Source: Endozoicomonas sp. G2_2
GTDB lineage: Bacteria; Pseudomonadota; Gammaproteobacteria; Nevskiales; Salinisphaeraceae
DNA length: 64,000 nucleotides
Direction of reading: 5' to 3'
NCBI RefSeq assembly: GCF_017744135.1
Contig: NZ_JAGHQU010000004.1
Location: 186,001 to 250,000, forward strand
Of this stretch, positions 34,954-43,696 are shown one piece after another. A program made the translations under genes and the position numbers. The notes under the pieces were generated by a model. The model saw nothing but the letters and a program-made list of their open reading frames with translations, was not told where the DNA came from and searched no databases. Position 1 is the first letter of the stretch. Every line of letters starts with the position of its first letter.

Positions 34954-36093
34954 GTGCCGCAAAGCGCGTCGCACAGCCAACTCTATCGTATCGAATCCCG
35001 GAACGGCGCCGCGGCTCTCGTGCTGGGCGGCGACTGGGGAGGCGCGTCGCGATTGCCGACGTCGCAGCGTCTGGTCGCCGAGCTGGTCGCCGCGCGTGGG
35101 GACAGTGAAGCGCCTATAACCATCGAGGGGCACGATCTGGAGAGCGCGCACCCGCGCGTGGCCGCGCTCGTCTATGCCGTGAGTCAGGGGTTGCGCAGCC
35201 GCGAGATTGCGGTGGCGTTCACCGGCTTGCCGGCAAGCGTGTCGTCTCTGGTCGCGCTTGCGCGCCCACCCGCGGCGGACGCGGCGCCGGGCAGTCGTGC
35301 GCACTGGCTCACGCGGCTGGGCGCGGTGGGGCGCAACCGTATGGAAGCGTTCACGCGGGCCGCCGAGATGGTCGGGAACGCCTTCGTGGCCACGCCGCGG
35401 CTCAGCGTCGGCAAAGCGCAGGCCCGGTGGGTGGACTTCATGGCGCTGCTGCGCGAGACGGGCGCGTCTTCGTTGCCGGTGGTCACGGTTGTGAATCTGC
35501 TGATCGGCGCCGTGCTCGGTTTCGTCGGCGCGGTACAGCTCGCGGCGTTCGGGGCGGGCCTTTATCTGGCTGATCTCGTCGGGATCGCGGTGGCGCGCGA
35601 GATGGCGGCGATCATGACAGCGTTCATCATGGCCGGGCGTATCGGGGCGACGTTCGCGGCGCATCTGGCGACCATGGAGGCCAACGAGGAAATCGATGCG
35701 CTACGCATGATCGGCGTCTCGCCCTTCGAGTTTCTGGTATTGCCGCGGCTCACAGCGCTTACCCTGATGATGCCGCTGCTGTTTCTCTACGCCGCCGCGC
35801 TCGGCATCGGCGGCGGCATGATCGTCGCCGATCTGGTGCTGGATACCTCGCCGGCGAGTTTTCTCGGCCGTCTGCAGGACGCCGTCGCCGCGCGCCACTT
35901 CGTGATCGGTTTCGTGAAGGCGGTCTGCTTCGGCATTCTCATCGCGCTCGCCAGCTGTTATCTGGGCATGCGCGCGGGACGCAACGCGGCCGAGGTGGGC
36001 CGCGCCGCCACGCGTACCGTTGTGGTGTCGATCATCGGGATCATCGTGATCGACGCCATCTTTGCCTTGTGTACCAACGCGTTGGGGGTCTAG
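34954..36093 (+). CDS. MlaE-family ABC permease with N-terminal STAS-like domain
   Basis: The 379-residue fusion has an N-terminal 110-residue STAS/MlaB-like domain (L-G-G-D-W-G-G-A-S-R-L-P, ITIEGHDLES, residues 1-95). A MlaE permease domain starts near 150 (LLRETGASSLPVVTVVNLLIG). EANEEIDALRMIGVSPFEFLVLPR is the MlaE signature that contacts the ATPase. Five membrane helices are visible. The start is a GTG with no clear ribosome-binding site, 31 nt after the efflux channel gene. It is chosen because it includes the whole STAS-like domain. It should move phospholipids or other lipids with the downstream ATPase and MCE protein. Confidence 0.87.
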   Translation: MPQSASHSQLYRIESRNGAAALVLGGDWGGASRLPTSQRLVAELVAARGDSEAPITIEGHDLESAHPRVAALVYAVSQGLRSREIAVAFTGLPASVSSLVALARPPAADAAPGSRAHWLTRLGAVGRNRMEAFTRAAEMVGNAFVATPRLSVGKAQARWVDFMALLRETGASSLPVVTVVNLLIGAVLGFVGAVQLAAFGAGLYLADLVGIAVAREMAAIMTAFIMAGRIGATFAAHLATMEANEEIDALRMIGVSPFEFLVLPRLTALTLMMPLLFLYAAALGIGGGMIVADLVLDTSPASFLGRLQDAVAARHFVIGFVKAVCFGILIALASCYLGMRAGRNAAEVGRAATRTVVVSIIGIIVIDAIFALCTNALGV

Positions 36094-36095
36094 CG

Positions 36096-36929
36096 ATGGC
36101 GGTTCTGGATCGAACGCGCCCGCCGGATTCCGGTGTGGTCGTGCGCGACCTCACGCTGGCGTACGGCTCGACGGTCGTTCAGCATGAACTGTCGTTTCAT
36201 GTGCGCCCGGCAAGCATCTTCGTGATCATGGGCGTGTCGGGCTGCGGCAAGAGTACGTTGCTGCGGCACATGATCGATCTCGAACAGGCGGCGCAGGGCG
36301 ACATCACCTTCGACGGCCAGCGGCTCTGGACCGAAAACGTCGCCGAGCGCCGGGCGTTGCAACGACGTATCGGTGTGCTGTTCCAGAGCACTGCACTCTG
36401 GAGTTCGATGACGGTCGGCGAAAACGTGGGTCTGCCGCTACAGCTGCATACACGCCTGAGCGCTGCGGAAATCCGCGACCAGGTAGCGTTCAAGCTCGCG
36501 CTGGTAGGATTGGCCGGCCAGGAGTCGCGCATGCCGAGCGAACTGTCCGGCGGCATGCAGAAGCGGGCCGGCCTGGCCCGTGCGATCGCGTTGGACCCGG
36601 ACTATCTGTTCCTCGACGAGCCCAGCGCGGGCCTCGACCCGATCACGTCGCAGCGGCTGGATTCGCTGATCATGAATCTGCGCGACGCGCTGCAGCTGAG
36701 CGTGATCGCCGTGACCCACGAGCTGCCGAGCATCTTCACGATTGCCGACGACAGTATCTATCTCGACAATGAAAGCCGCCGCGCGATCGCCCACGGCGAT
36801 CCGCGCGCACTGGCGGCCGACGCGGAACACGCGCGTGTGCGCGCCTTTCTCAATCGCCAGTCGGTGGACGCCAGCACGCGTGCCGAGGGCGACGGTCCGG
36901 AGTCTCCGGCCAGATCAGAGGTTCTCTAG
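36096..36929 (+). CDS. MlaF-like ABC transporter ATP-binding protein
   Basis: The 277-residue ATPase has Walker A GVSGCGKST at 46-54, a Q-loop in L-F-Q-S-T-A-L-W-S-S-M-T-V, signature LSGGMQKRAGLARAIA, Walker B YLFLDEPSAGLDP and switch His in VTHELPSIF. M-x-K-R-A-G-L-A-R-A in the signature is typical of the Mla/MCE lineage. It begins 2 nt after the permease stop and ends directly at the MCE ATG. It energises lipid transport across the inner membrane. The C-terminal 30 residues past the ABC fold are polar and probably unstructured. Confidence 0.92.
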   Translation: MAVLDRTRPPDSGVVVRDLTLAYGSTVVQHELSFHVRPASIFVIMGVSGCGKSTLLRHMIDLEQAAQGDITFDGQRLWTENVAERRALQRRIGVLFQSTALWSSMTVGENVGLPLQLHTRLSAAEIRDQVAFKLALVGLAGQESRMPSELSGGMQKRAGLARAIALDPDYLFLDEPSAGLDPITSQRLDSLIMNLRDALQLSVIAVTHELPSIFTIADDSIYLDNESRRAIAHGDPRALAADAEHARVRAFLNRQSVDASTRAEGDGPESPARSEVL

Positions 36930-37913
36930 ATGGCAAGCAATCGCAGCTACACCGTAATCGGGCTGTTCATGTTCGGCGCGATCGCGCTGGTCGTCGTGGG
37001 CGTGCTCGCCCTCGGCGGCAATCGTCTGCTGTCCAACAGCCGTCAGGCGATCATCTTCTTCGACCAGTCCGTGCTCGGTCTGAGCAATGGTTCGAAAGTG
37101 CTGTTTCGCGGCGTGCAGGTCGGCACGGTCAAGAACGTGCAGCTGCGGCTCGATCCGAACGTGGGCAAGGCGCGTATCGGCGTCACGATCGAGATGGCCG
37201 GCAACAACACGGTCATGATGAACGGCTCGCCGACGAGCTCGGACGTGACCACCGAGGAGTTGGTGCGTCGCGGCCTGCGCGCGCAACTCGTCGTCTGGAG
37301 TTACGTGACCTCGCAATTGGCCGTGAACCTGGATTTTCAACCCGATACGAAGCCGCGGTTTGTTGCCAACCGCGACGACATGGAGTTGACGGAAATCCCG
37401 GCGGTACCCTCCGAGATCGAGCAGCTGAAGGATACGGTGACCGGGCTGCCGTGGAAGGAAACGCTCGAAACGGTGAACGAGACCATGGAATCGGTGGTCA
37501 CTCTGGCCAACGACATGGATCAGTTGCTCAACCGCATGGGCCCGAATCTCGAAAAGACCACGACGACCACGCGCGAAGCGATCGCGGCCGCGCGTGATGC
37601 CGTGTACATGAACAGTCGCCAGTTCGAAAAGACGCTGGAAAGCGTGCGTGCACTTACCGATAACGTGAATACGCAGATCGAATCGCGTGACGAACAGCTC
37701 ACGCGGCTGCTCGACAATGCCGAAGCGACCAGCGCCAATCTGCAACAGCTCTCGGAGAATCTGGAGGATCTGACCGACCCCAATTCGGGTACGCGCCAGG
37801 ACGTGGAAAGCGCGATCCGGGATCTGTCGGCCGGTGCGTCCTCCATGCGGCGATTTGCCGAAACACTCGAACGTGATCCCAACGCTTTGCTCTTCGGTGG
37901 AGGCCAGCGATGA
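36930..37913 (+). CDS. MCE-domain (MlaD-like) lipid-transport protein
   Basis: The 327-residue protein has one N-terminal membrane helix (about 8-28, VIGLFMFGAIALVVVGVLAL) and a periplasmic MCE domain (about 38-115). The domain contains VLGLSNGSKVLFRGVQVGTVKNV, the core MCE pattern. The C-terminal half is a long helical region (residues 165-310) rich in Glu, Thr, Asn and Leu, probably a coiled coil extending across the periplasm. It would collect or deliver lipids to the MlaE/MlaF transporter. Its last four bases overlap the start of the lipoprotein gene. Confidence 0.91.
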   Translation: MASNRSYTVIGLFMFGAIALVVVGVLALGGNRLLSNSRQAIIFFDQSVLGLSNGSKVLFRGVQVGTVKNVQLRLDPNVGKARIGVTIEMAGNNTVMMNGSPTSSDVTTEELVRRGLRAQLVVWSYVTSQLAVNLDFQPDTKPRFVANRDDMELTEIPAVPSEIEQLKDTVTGLPWKETLETVNETMESVVTLANDMDQLLNRMGPNLEKTTTTTREAIAAARDAVYMNSRQFEKTLESVRALTDNVNTQIESRDEQLTRLLDNAEATSANLQQLSENLEDLTDPNSGTRQDVESAIRDLSAGASSMRRFAETLERDPNALLFGGGQR

Positions 37914-38461
37914 TGACAAGACTAGTGCGTGGCGGTGTGACTGCGCTGTTCGTGGCGACCACTGCGGCCTGTAGTGGTGTACCGCCGTTACAACAGGTTT
38001 TGCTATCACCGCCGCAGACCGCCCGCGCGAACAGTCAGGCGAGCAGTTGGCAGGTGCGCCGGGTACGTGTACCGGAATATCTGGACAACTATGATATTCA
38101 GCTGCGTACCGATGAGTACGTGCTTACGCGTATGCCGAATGCAAAATGGGCGGAGCGGTTGCCGGTGGCTATGACACGGCTGCTGCAGCAGACCATCGAC
38201 GAAAAACTCGTTGGCAATCGGGGGCGCGACTACGAAGTGGATGTCGTGGTCGATGCCTTCGAGCCACAGCCGTCCGGGCAGGTGGTGCTTGCTGCGCGCT
38301 GGAAGGTCACCCAATCGAAATCCGAAACCGTGGTCGCTCGCGATAACACCGTGATCCAGCAGGCATTGCCGGCCAGGCCACGCGATGCGGCGGCGATTGG
38401 TCAGGCTATGTCGGATGCGGTCCGGGAACTTGCATTCGAAATTGTCGCCAAGGCGGGCTGA
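37910..38461 (+). CDS. ABC-type transport auxiliary lipoprotein (PqiC-like)
   Basis: The 183-residue lipoprotein has an N-terminal signal (MMTRLVRGGVTALFVATTAAC) with an A-A-C lipobox. The ABC_trans_aux/PqiC-type domain includes WQVRRVRVPEYLDNYDIQLRT, LPVAMTRLLQQTI and RDYEVDVVVDAFEP. PqiC partners sit in the outer membrane and receive the MCE tunnel. The gene overlaps the MCE gene by ATGA, so the four-gene operon is permease, ATPase, MCE, auxiliary lipoprotein. No MlaC-like soluble carrier is encoded, supporting a tunnel rather than a shuttle mode (inference). Confidence 0.86.
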   Translation: MMTRLVRGGVTALFVATTAACSGVPPLQQVLLSPPQTARANSQASSWQVRRVRVPEYLDNYDIQLRTDEYVLTRMPNAKWAERLPVAMTRLLQQTIDEKLVGNRGRDYEVDVVVDAFEPQPSGQVVLAARWKVTQSKSETVVARDNTVIQQALPARPRDAAAIGQAMSDAVRELAFEIVAKAG

Positions 38462-38540
38462 TACGGCGGGCGTCGCGGATCGCCCATCTGCGTTGAGTCG
38501 AGAAACTCGATAGTCGCGTTATTCGGCAGGAGCGCACACA

Positions 38541-38571
38541 AAAAAGGCCGCCCAACTGGGCGGCCTTTTTC
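38541..38571. terminator. Bidirectional terminator between the MCE operon and the OmpW gene
   Basis: AAAAAGGCCGCCCA and TGGGCGGCCTTTTT form a long perfect stem with an A run on one side and a T run on the other, between converging genes. Confidence 0.93.
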
Positions 38572-38601
38572 TTTATGGCCTCGCTACAGGCTAGGCCAGC
38601 G

Positions 38602-39534
38602 TTAGAAATGCATGCCGAACGACAGCTGATAGAGCACGGCCTTGAAGTCGTTCGTGGAGCTTACGGTACCCACATTGATCGGCCCGACCGTCGGGCTAAG
38701 ATTGGGCGCGTTGACCACGATATTGTTCACCTTGGCTTCCACCTCGGCACAACCGACGTACTTCACATCGGCCGTCAGGAACATCTTCTCGGTCAGCTTC
38801 ATGTCCATGCCGAGCTGGCCCACACAGGCGACCGGCTTGGTCAGGTTCAGCGTCGGCTCGTTGCCATAGGCGTTGAGCACTTCGTTGTTCACGTCGGTGT
38901 CATAGGTGTAGAGATACATCGCGCCGGCGCCGATATAGGGCTGGAACATCGTGTCCACCCACGGCCGGTAGACGATGGTCAGGTTGGGCGGCAGCGCCTT
39001 GAGGGTACCGATGGACTGACCCAGCGGTGGAATCCCTGTTTGCAGGCCGCCATTCGTTTCGGGCGCGAGCGATTCGTCGATCGCATTCTTGCTGACTTCG
39101 AAGTCCAGCTTGAGCGGCGGCGCGAGTGTGACTTCCATGGCCAGATGCTTGCCGGTCTTCGGAATATACATACCGAAGGTGCCGCCGAGCGTGGTGAGGT
39201 TGCCGGTGGACGAGCCCGTGTGGTCCAGGCGGCTTTCACCGGACCCGAAGCCCTGGGCTGCCAGGCCCTGGGCGTTTTCGACCTTGAGTCGTGAGCTGGT
39301 GCCGTAGTACTGGAAGTGCAGTACGCCGACACGGAAATAGCTGTTGTTCTTCGTATATTCAAAGACCTGGTGCAGCAGGCTGCCCTTGTCCTCGACGGTA
39401 TCGGACGAATCGTCGTCGCGCATCTGGCCTTGAGCGAGGGCACTGCCCGCGGCAAGCAGGCTGGCGCAGCCCAGAATCGCAACGGCCGCTCGCTTCCCCA
39501 GCGCACGACGTACGGACATGTTGTCCTGAATCAT
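38602..39534 (-). CDS. OmpW-family outer-membrane beta-barrel protein
   Basis: The 310-residue protein has a signal peptide (residues 1-35, ending SALAQG) and a barrel with alternating hydrophobic strands. Landmarks are YFRVGVLHFQ near the start, TFGMYIPKTGKHLAMEVTLAPPLKLDF, LPPNLTIVYRPW, F-Q-P-Y-I-G-A-G-A-M-Y and a C-terminal aromatic F in LSFGMHF, the BAM-recognition end. OmpW proteins are eight-stranded channels for small hydrophobic molecules. At 310 residues it is larger than OmpW (about 212), with inserted loops. AGGAG lies upstream of the chosen ATG; an ATG 15 nt later is also possible. It follows the giant Ig-like lipoprotein gene after 87 nt, suggesting a shared operon. Confidence 0.83.
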   Translation of the reverse strand: MIQDNMSVRRALGKRAAVAILGCASLLAAGSALAQGQMRDDDSSDTVEDKGSLLHQVFEYTKNNSYFRVGVLHFQYYGTSSRLKVENAQGLAAQGFGSGESRLDHTGSSTGNLTTLGGTFGMYIPKTGKHLAMEVTLAPPLKLDFEVSKNAIDESLAPETNGGLQTGIPPLGQSIGTLKALPPNLTIVYRPWVDTMFQPYIGAGAMYLYTYDTDVNNEVLNAYGNEPTLNLTKPVACVGQLGMDMKLTEKMFLTADVKYVGCAEVEAKVNNIVVNAPNLSPTVGPINVGTVSSTNDFKAVLYQLSFGMHF

Positions 39535-39621
39535 CTCCCTTCTCCTTGTCTCGTTTGTCTTGTAGAGAGTCAGGATCCCGGCCGCTCCCCGCGGCCGGGA
39601 TCGATCATCGAGCGCTAGCGG

Positions 39622-42600
39622 TTAGCGATCCGGGAATTCCCGGCCGCCGTGGGTGGGTGAACCTGCCAGCTGGAAGTTCAGGTTGCCCGGATCAATCGTG
39701 GCTGTAACCGGCAGCAACCCCAGCGCGGTGGCTTCGAGTTCGATCGTGTTCGTGTTCTTCAGCGAGATCACGAGACGGCCGTTCTGCTCGAACGTTACAG
39801 GGCCGACGATATTCGCCGGGAACGACTGTTGATCGACGCTTGCGCCTTGGCCGTCGGGGGCATTCGCGACCAACGACAACGACGCGACGAAGCAGGGTTC
39901 GAAGTCGTAAGGCAGGCCAGCGATAGAACCGCGGCATTTTTCGACGATATACCCAGTCTGTGCGACGCCGTCTGCAACATCCTCGCCGGAATCGTTCGGG
40001 AATCGAAGCAGAATGCGTCCCGTTTGTACGGGCTCCAGCAGGCCGTCGAGGCCGGCTTGAGCCAGAATGCCATCGACGATACTGCCAACGCCTGCGAGTG
40101 CATCGCCTATCGTGCCGGTGCCTTGCCCGCCGGTCAGGATTGTGTCGGCGAGATTGCCGAGCGAACCCAGCGTGCTACCCAGTAAGCCTAGGTCAGCCAA
40201 GTTGGCTGTGTCGCCGCCAAGCGCTTCGCTAGCACCATCCAACACTTCGGTGAGCGGATTGGTCAGGGCGCTGACACCGATATTGACGCTGGTCAGCGAA
40301 TTGATGCCACCCGGCAACAACTCCACCTGAATGCACGCATCAGTTTCGACTGAGAGCGTGCCGGTCGCGAAGTTGCTTAGCTCCTCCTGGCAGCTGTCCT
40401 GAGAGTCGCCGATGATGATCGGCCGGGTCAGGGACAGGTAGGAGTTGTAGTCCGAGCCAAGGATGGTAACGATGCTCCGGTTGCCCGGTTGTGCATTCTC
40501 TCCATCGTCAAACTGGCCGTTACCGTTGGTATCGGCTTCCGGCAGGGTGAACTGGTTCGCGTAGTATTTCTGGGTCGGGGCCACGGCATCGAACGGCATC
40601 ACGATGCTCGGGCCGCCGGCGGCAGGTGTCAGAGCTGATGCGGTCGTAGAACCGGTGCCGTTCAACGGATCGGTATTCAGCGCCGCGCCGTCCGCATCCT
40701 GAATCTGGTTGACACCGGTACATACCGTACCGTCGGTACCGCAGATCACGATCCAGTAACGCGTGCCCTCTTCGAAGGGCGAACTCGGCCGGAACGAGAA
40801 CGAGCGGGTATAAATGCCGTTGCCGCCCAGATCGCCGCTGCTGCCGGTGCTATTGCCAAACGCCAGTTCGCCGGGAACCACCCCTTCGCACTGCGTGCCG
40901 TTCATGCGCTGAACGGCCATGGTTGCCGTAGCGCTGTTACCCGCCGGCGGGCCATTGCCAGCCAGACAACCGTCGGCAAGAACGATCGAGTCGGTTCTGA
41001 CGAACTTCGAGAAGAAACCGTCGATCGCGACATTGGCTGGATTTTCGAATACCGGGAAGTTGGTCGATTCGGAACCGTCGGCCGGATCGTCGCCGACGCA
41101 ATGCCCGGCAGTTGCGCCGTCTGCCTGCGTCTGGAAGTTGCCGCCTTCCAGTGCGCAAGGAACGCCGGGTGAAAGCGTGCCCAGCAGTGGCGGTGTCGAG
41201 TCGGTCAACACCTGCGGTTCGGTAGTGAAGGCAATCGTCTGACCGGGGCCGAGCGTGTTTTCGAAACTCACCGGGTTACCGGCCAGGTCCTTGGGCCGAC
41301 TCTCCTCAATCTGGTTGATGACGAGCCGGTATTGGCTGTCCGGTGTGAGCAGGTCTGCGGGATCGATGACCACGCTGAAGCCTTCCACTCGGTAGGTGGC
41401 CGCGACGCGCTCGCCATTTTCATCCTGTAGTTCGATGCTGTCGGCAGTCACTGTAGCCGGATTCAGCGGCTCGCTGAACGTAATCGCGGGACTCGAGTCG
41501 ATCGGAAAGCTGTTGACCGAGACACCCAGACCACCGTTGGGTGGCGGATTACCAGTCAAGGTTGCTTGGCAGAAGGCTTCCGGGAAGGACGTGGGATTCG
41601 CGGGCGCGGGATTCGTCTGCGTGGGCGTGTAGAAACCCGTATAACCCGGTGAGCCGAACGCATACAGACAGGCGCTGGGCGACTGGGCTGTCACGATCGG
41701 GGCGATCGTATCGGCCACCAATTTATCCTGCTGTTCGAAGGCCTCGTTGGGCAGCAACAACGTGAGTTCGAGATCCACGGTTGCATTGTCGGTACGGTTT
41801 ACGTTGATTGGAAAAGTACCCAGGGTGGCAATCTTGAGATCGCCATTCGGCATGGGGGTCGCCAGACCGGCCGCTTGGATGTTCAGCGCGCTCTGGTTGA
41901 AGACACCGTTGGCGAGCGACTGCCTGATGTTTTCAGGCGTGCCGGCAGCTTCCGTGATGAGCGTGCCAATGCCGAGGTCGAAACGCAGACGAACAGCCGT
42001 GGGCGCTTCGATATTGCGGTAGTCGTTCGACATGAGGGTCACGTCGACGTCGCTGATGAAGTTGACATCGATCGGGCCACTCGGGTTAATCGAGGTTTCC
42101 ACATCGCCGTTCAAAAACAGACGAAGTCCGGTCAGCTGAATCTTCTGGCCGGCGCGGATGGTGGCCGGGATGACATCGCCGAAGCCCTGCGCGCCGGATT
42201 TCGGAAGCTCGGTCTGAACGGTATTACGCTGGGGAGAAGCGCTTGCCGGCTGGTCGTTAGAGCCGATCAGCTGGGAGTCGATGTTGACGTTGTTGATCGC
42301 CAGACCGTTAAGGCTGTTGGCTGGCAGATCGCCGACGTTATCCTCCGAAGGGGTGAGCTCAAGGTTGGCCTTGATCAGCTCCCCCGGATCGATAACGCTA
42401 CGCGTTGCCGTATAGGCGCTGGTCAGGGTCTTGCCGAACTGCGACGTGACGGAGGGGGCGACCGTGATCGTGTAGTTGCCGGCTTCCAGATCGTCGATCG
42501 GGTCGAATACCAGATAACGACCCAGCGCAGTAATACGGCCTTCCACAGGACCGTTGTCGCCGGTGACGGTGAAGCTCTCGGCATCCACGGTTGCCGGGTC

Positions 42601-43203
42601 GACCGGTTCGTTCAGAATGACGCGGAACGTACTGAACGTCGTGACAATCGACGTACGATCAGTGACCGGATTGGTGTCGCCCGGGGTCGTGCTCACAACC
42701 TCGAGGTTGTCGCTGTCGGCCGGGCGCCCTTCGGCAGGACGCGTGGTGAACTGGAACAATGTGTCGCCGTCGGCGAACGCGGTGTTGCCGCCGGAAAGGC
42801 TGCGCGTAGCAACGACCGAATAGGTCTGAGCCGGCTGCAGGTCGCCTGTGTAGGTCAAACGCAGGATATTCGGCTGATCTTCATCCTGCTCGACCGCGAT
42901 CTGCGGCTGCGCAGTCTCACCATCGATTTGTAGTTCCAGCGCGTTTTCGGTGCGGCCGGAGACTTCGCCATCGAAGTTCACGACCATCTGGGTATCGAGT
43001 ACGACATCCTGCTGGCCGTTGAACGGGTAGGTAAAGTTCAGTCCGCTTGCGGTGACTTCGTCACGCGGGTTCGGCTCACCATTGTCGCCGCCGCCGCCGC
43101 TGGAACAGGCGGGCAGAACGGCCGCTGCCGCGATGAGAAGTGCTGCGACCGCGAGGCGGCCGGAGCGCGGATGGCGCGCGGTGTAGGCGCGGGCGAGCGT
43201 CAT
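39622..43203 (-). CDS. Giant Ig-like-domain surface lipoprotein
   Basis: The protein has about 1193 residues. A hydrophobic signal with lipobox VLPACSSGGGGDNG is followed by at least three SbsA/Big_5-type Ig-like domains. These are YPFNGQQDVVLDTQMVVNFDGEV, VILNEPVDPATVDAESFTVTG and ITFSEPLNPATVTADSIELQD (pieces shortened). P-A-T-V-x-A-x-S repeats precede each domain. The middle and C-terminal parts are Asn/Gly/Asp-rich with few Lys, in keeping with a secreted, acidic protein. The function is unknown; adhesion, or gating of the neighbouring OmpW channel, are possible. Start choice: the ATG at 43203 gives a normal signal. ATG at 43254 or GTG at 43263, which has AAGGGAG 8 nt upstream, would add 17-20 residues. 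Confidence 0.78.
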   Translation of the reverse strand: MTLARAYTARHPRSGRLAVAALLIAAAAVLPACSSGGGGDNGEPNPRDEVTASGLNFTYPFNGQQDVVLDTQMVVNFDGEVSGRTENALELQIDGETAQPQIAVEQDEDQPNILRLTYTGDLQPAQTYSVVATRSLSGGNTAFADGDTLFQFTTRPAEGRPADSDNLEVVSTTPGDTNPVTDRTSIVTTFSTFRVILNEPVDPATVDAESFTVTGDNGPVEGRITALGRYLVFDPIDDLEAGNYTITVAPSVTSQFGKTLTSAYTATRSVIDPGELIKANLELTPSEDNVGDLPANSLNGLAINNVNIDSQLIGSNDQPASASPQRNTVQTELPKSGAQGFGDVIPATIRAGQKIQLTGLRLFLNGDVETSINPSGPIDVNFISDVDVTLMSNDYRNIEAPTAVRLRFDLGIGTLITEAAGTPENIRQSLANGVFNQSALNIQAAGLATPMPNGDLKIATLGTFPINVNRTDNATVDLELTLLLPNEAFEQQDKLVADTIAPIVTAQSPSACLYAFGSPGYTGFYTPTQTNPAPANPTSFPEAFCQATLTGNPPPNGGLGVSVNSFPIDSSPAITFSEPLNPATVTADSIELQDENGERVAATYRVEGFSVVIDPADLLTPDSQYRLVINQIEESRPKDLAGNPVSFENTLGPGQTIAFTTEPQVLTDSTPPLLGTLSPGVPCALEGGNFQTQADGATAGHCVGDDPADGSESTNFPVFENPANVAIDGFFSKFVRTDSIVLADGCLAGNGPPAGNSATATMAVQRMNGTQCEGVVPGELAFGNSTGSSGDLGGNGIYTRSFSFRPSSPFEEGTRYWIVICGTDGTVCTGVNQIQDADGAALNTDPLNGTGSTTASALTPAAGGPSIVMPFDAVAPTQKYYANQFTLPEADTNGNGQFDDGENAQPGNRSIVTILGSDYNSYLSLTRPIIIGDSQDSCQEELSNFATGTLSVETDACIQVELLPGGINSLTSVNIGVSALTNPLTEVLDGASEALGGDTANLADLGLLGSTLGSLGNLADTILTGGQGTGTIGDALAGVGSIVDGILAQAGLDGLLEPVQTGRILLRFPNDSGEDVADGVAQTGYIVEKCRGSIAGLPYDFEPCFVASLSLVANAPDGQGASVDQQSFPANIVGPVTFEQNGRLVISLKNTNTIELEATALGLLPVTATIDPGNLNFQLAGSPTHGGREFPDR

Positions 43204-43286
43204 GGTGTCCGAATTCTGAGCAGAATCGGCACAACGCATCCGACGGGAATGCATCGATAGCACGGCTTTGTCTCCCTTGCTGTGTG

Positions 43287-43306
43287 GCGTGTCAATTGCG
43301 ACACGC
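43287..43306. other. Inverted repeat GCGTGTC-N6-GACACGC upstream of the Ig-like lipoprotein
   Basis: The 7-bp arms lie in the roughly 430-nt gap between the lipoprotein and FadE genes, about 25 bp upstream of the strong ribosome-binding site. It could be an operator or a leader hairpin. The rest of the gap is AT-rich and shows no gene that I can support. Confidence 0.4.
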
Positions 43307-43696
43307 GTTCTTTTTAGAATACCCCGAAAGCGACAATAAACTAGATTCGAACTGCACGCCACCCGTGCCGGGAAAATATTGAATGCAATAGAATTTGTCG
43401 CATTGCAGCAATCGGGCAGGGAGGTCTCGCCACGTGTTCGGCGGCCCGTAATTAAAGGATTTCGGGGACGGTTTTCCCTGCGAGACCCTGTCATCGGTTC
43501 GTTGCTGCGGTCGGCATTACGAACGCCGTTGATGCGGCGGTGCGCTTGTGCACGCATCGCTGCGCGCAAACTTTTTCGCAATAGCGGCTTTCGCGACCTG
43601 GCTCAGACGTTTTTCGAAAGGCCCGCCAAGACGTTGATTCACGATCGATTCCGCGGCCCTGATGCCGCGGGGCGAGATCGCGTAGCCCTGCTTTTA

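Noticed and set aside
43264-43696. Small genes in the gap between the Ig-like lipoprotein and fadE
   Set aside because: Short frames exist but lack ribosome-binding sites and coding-like composition.
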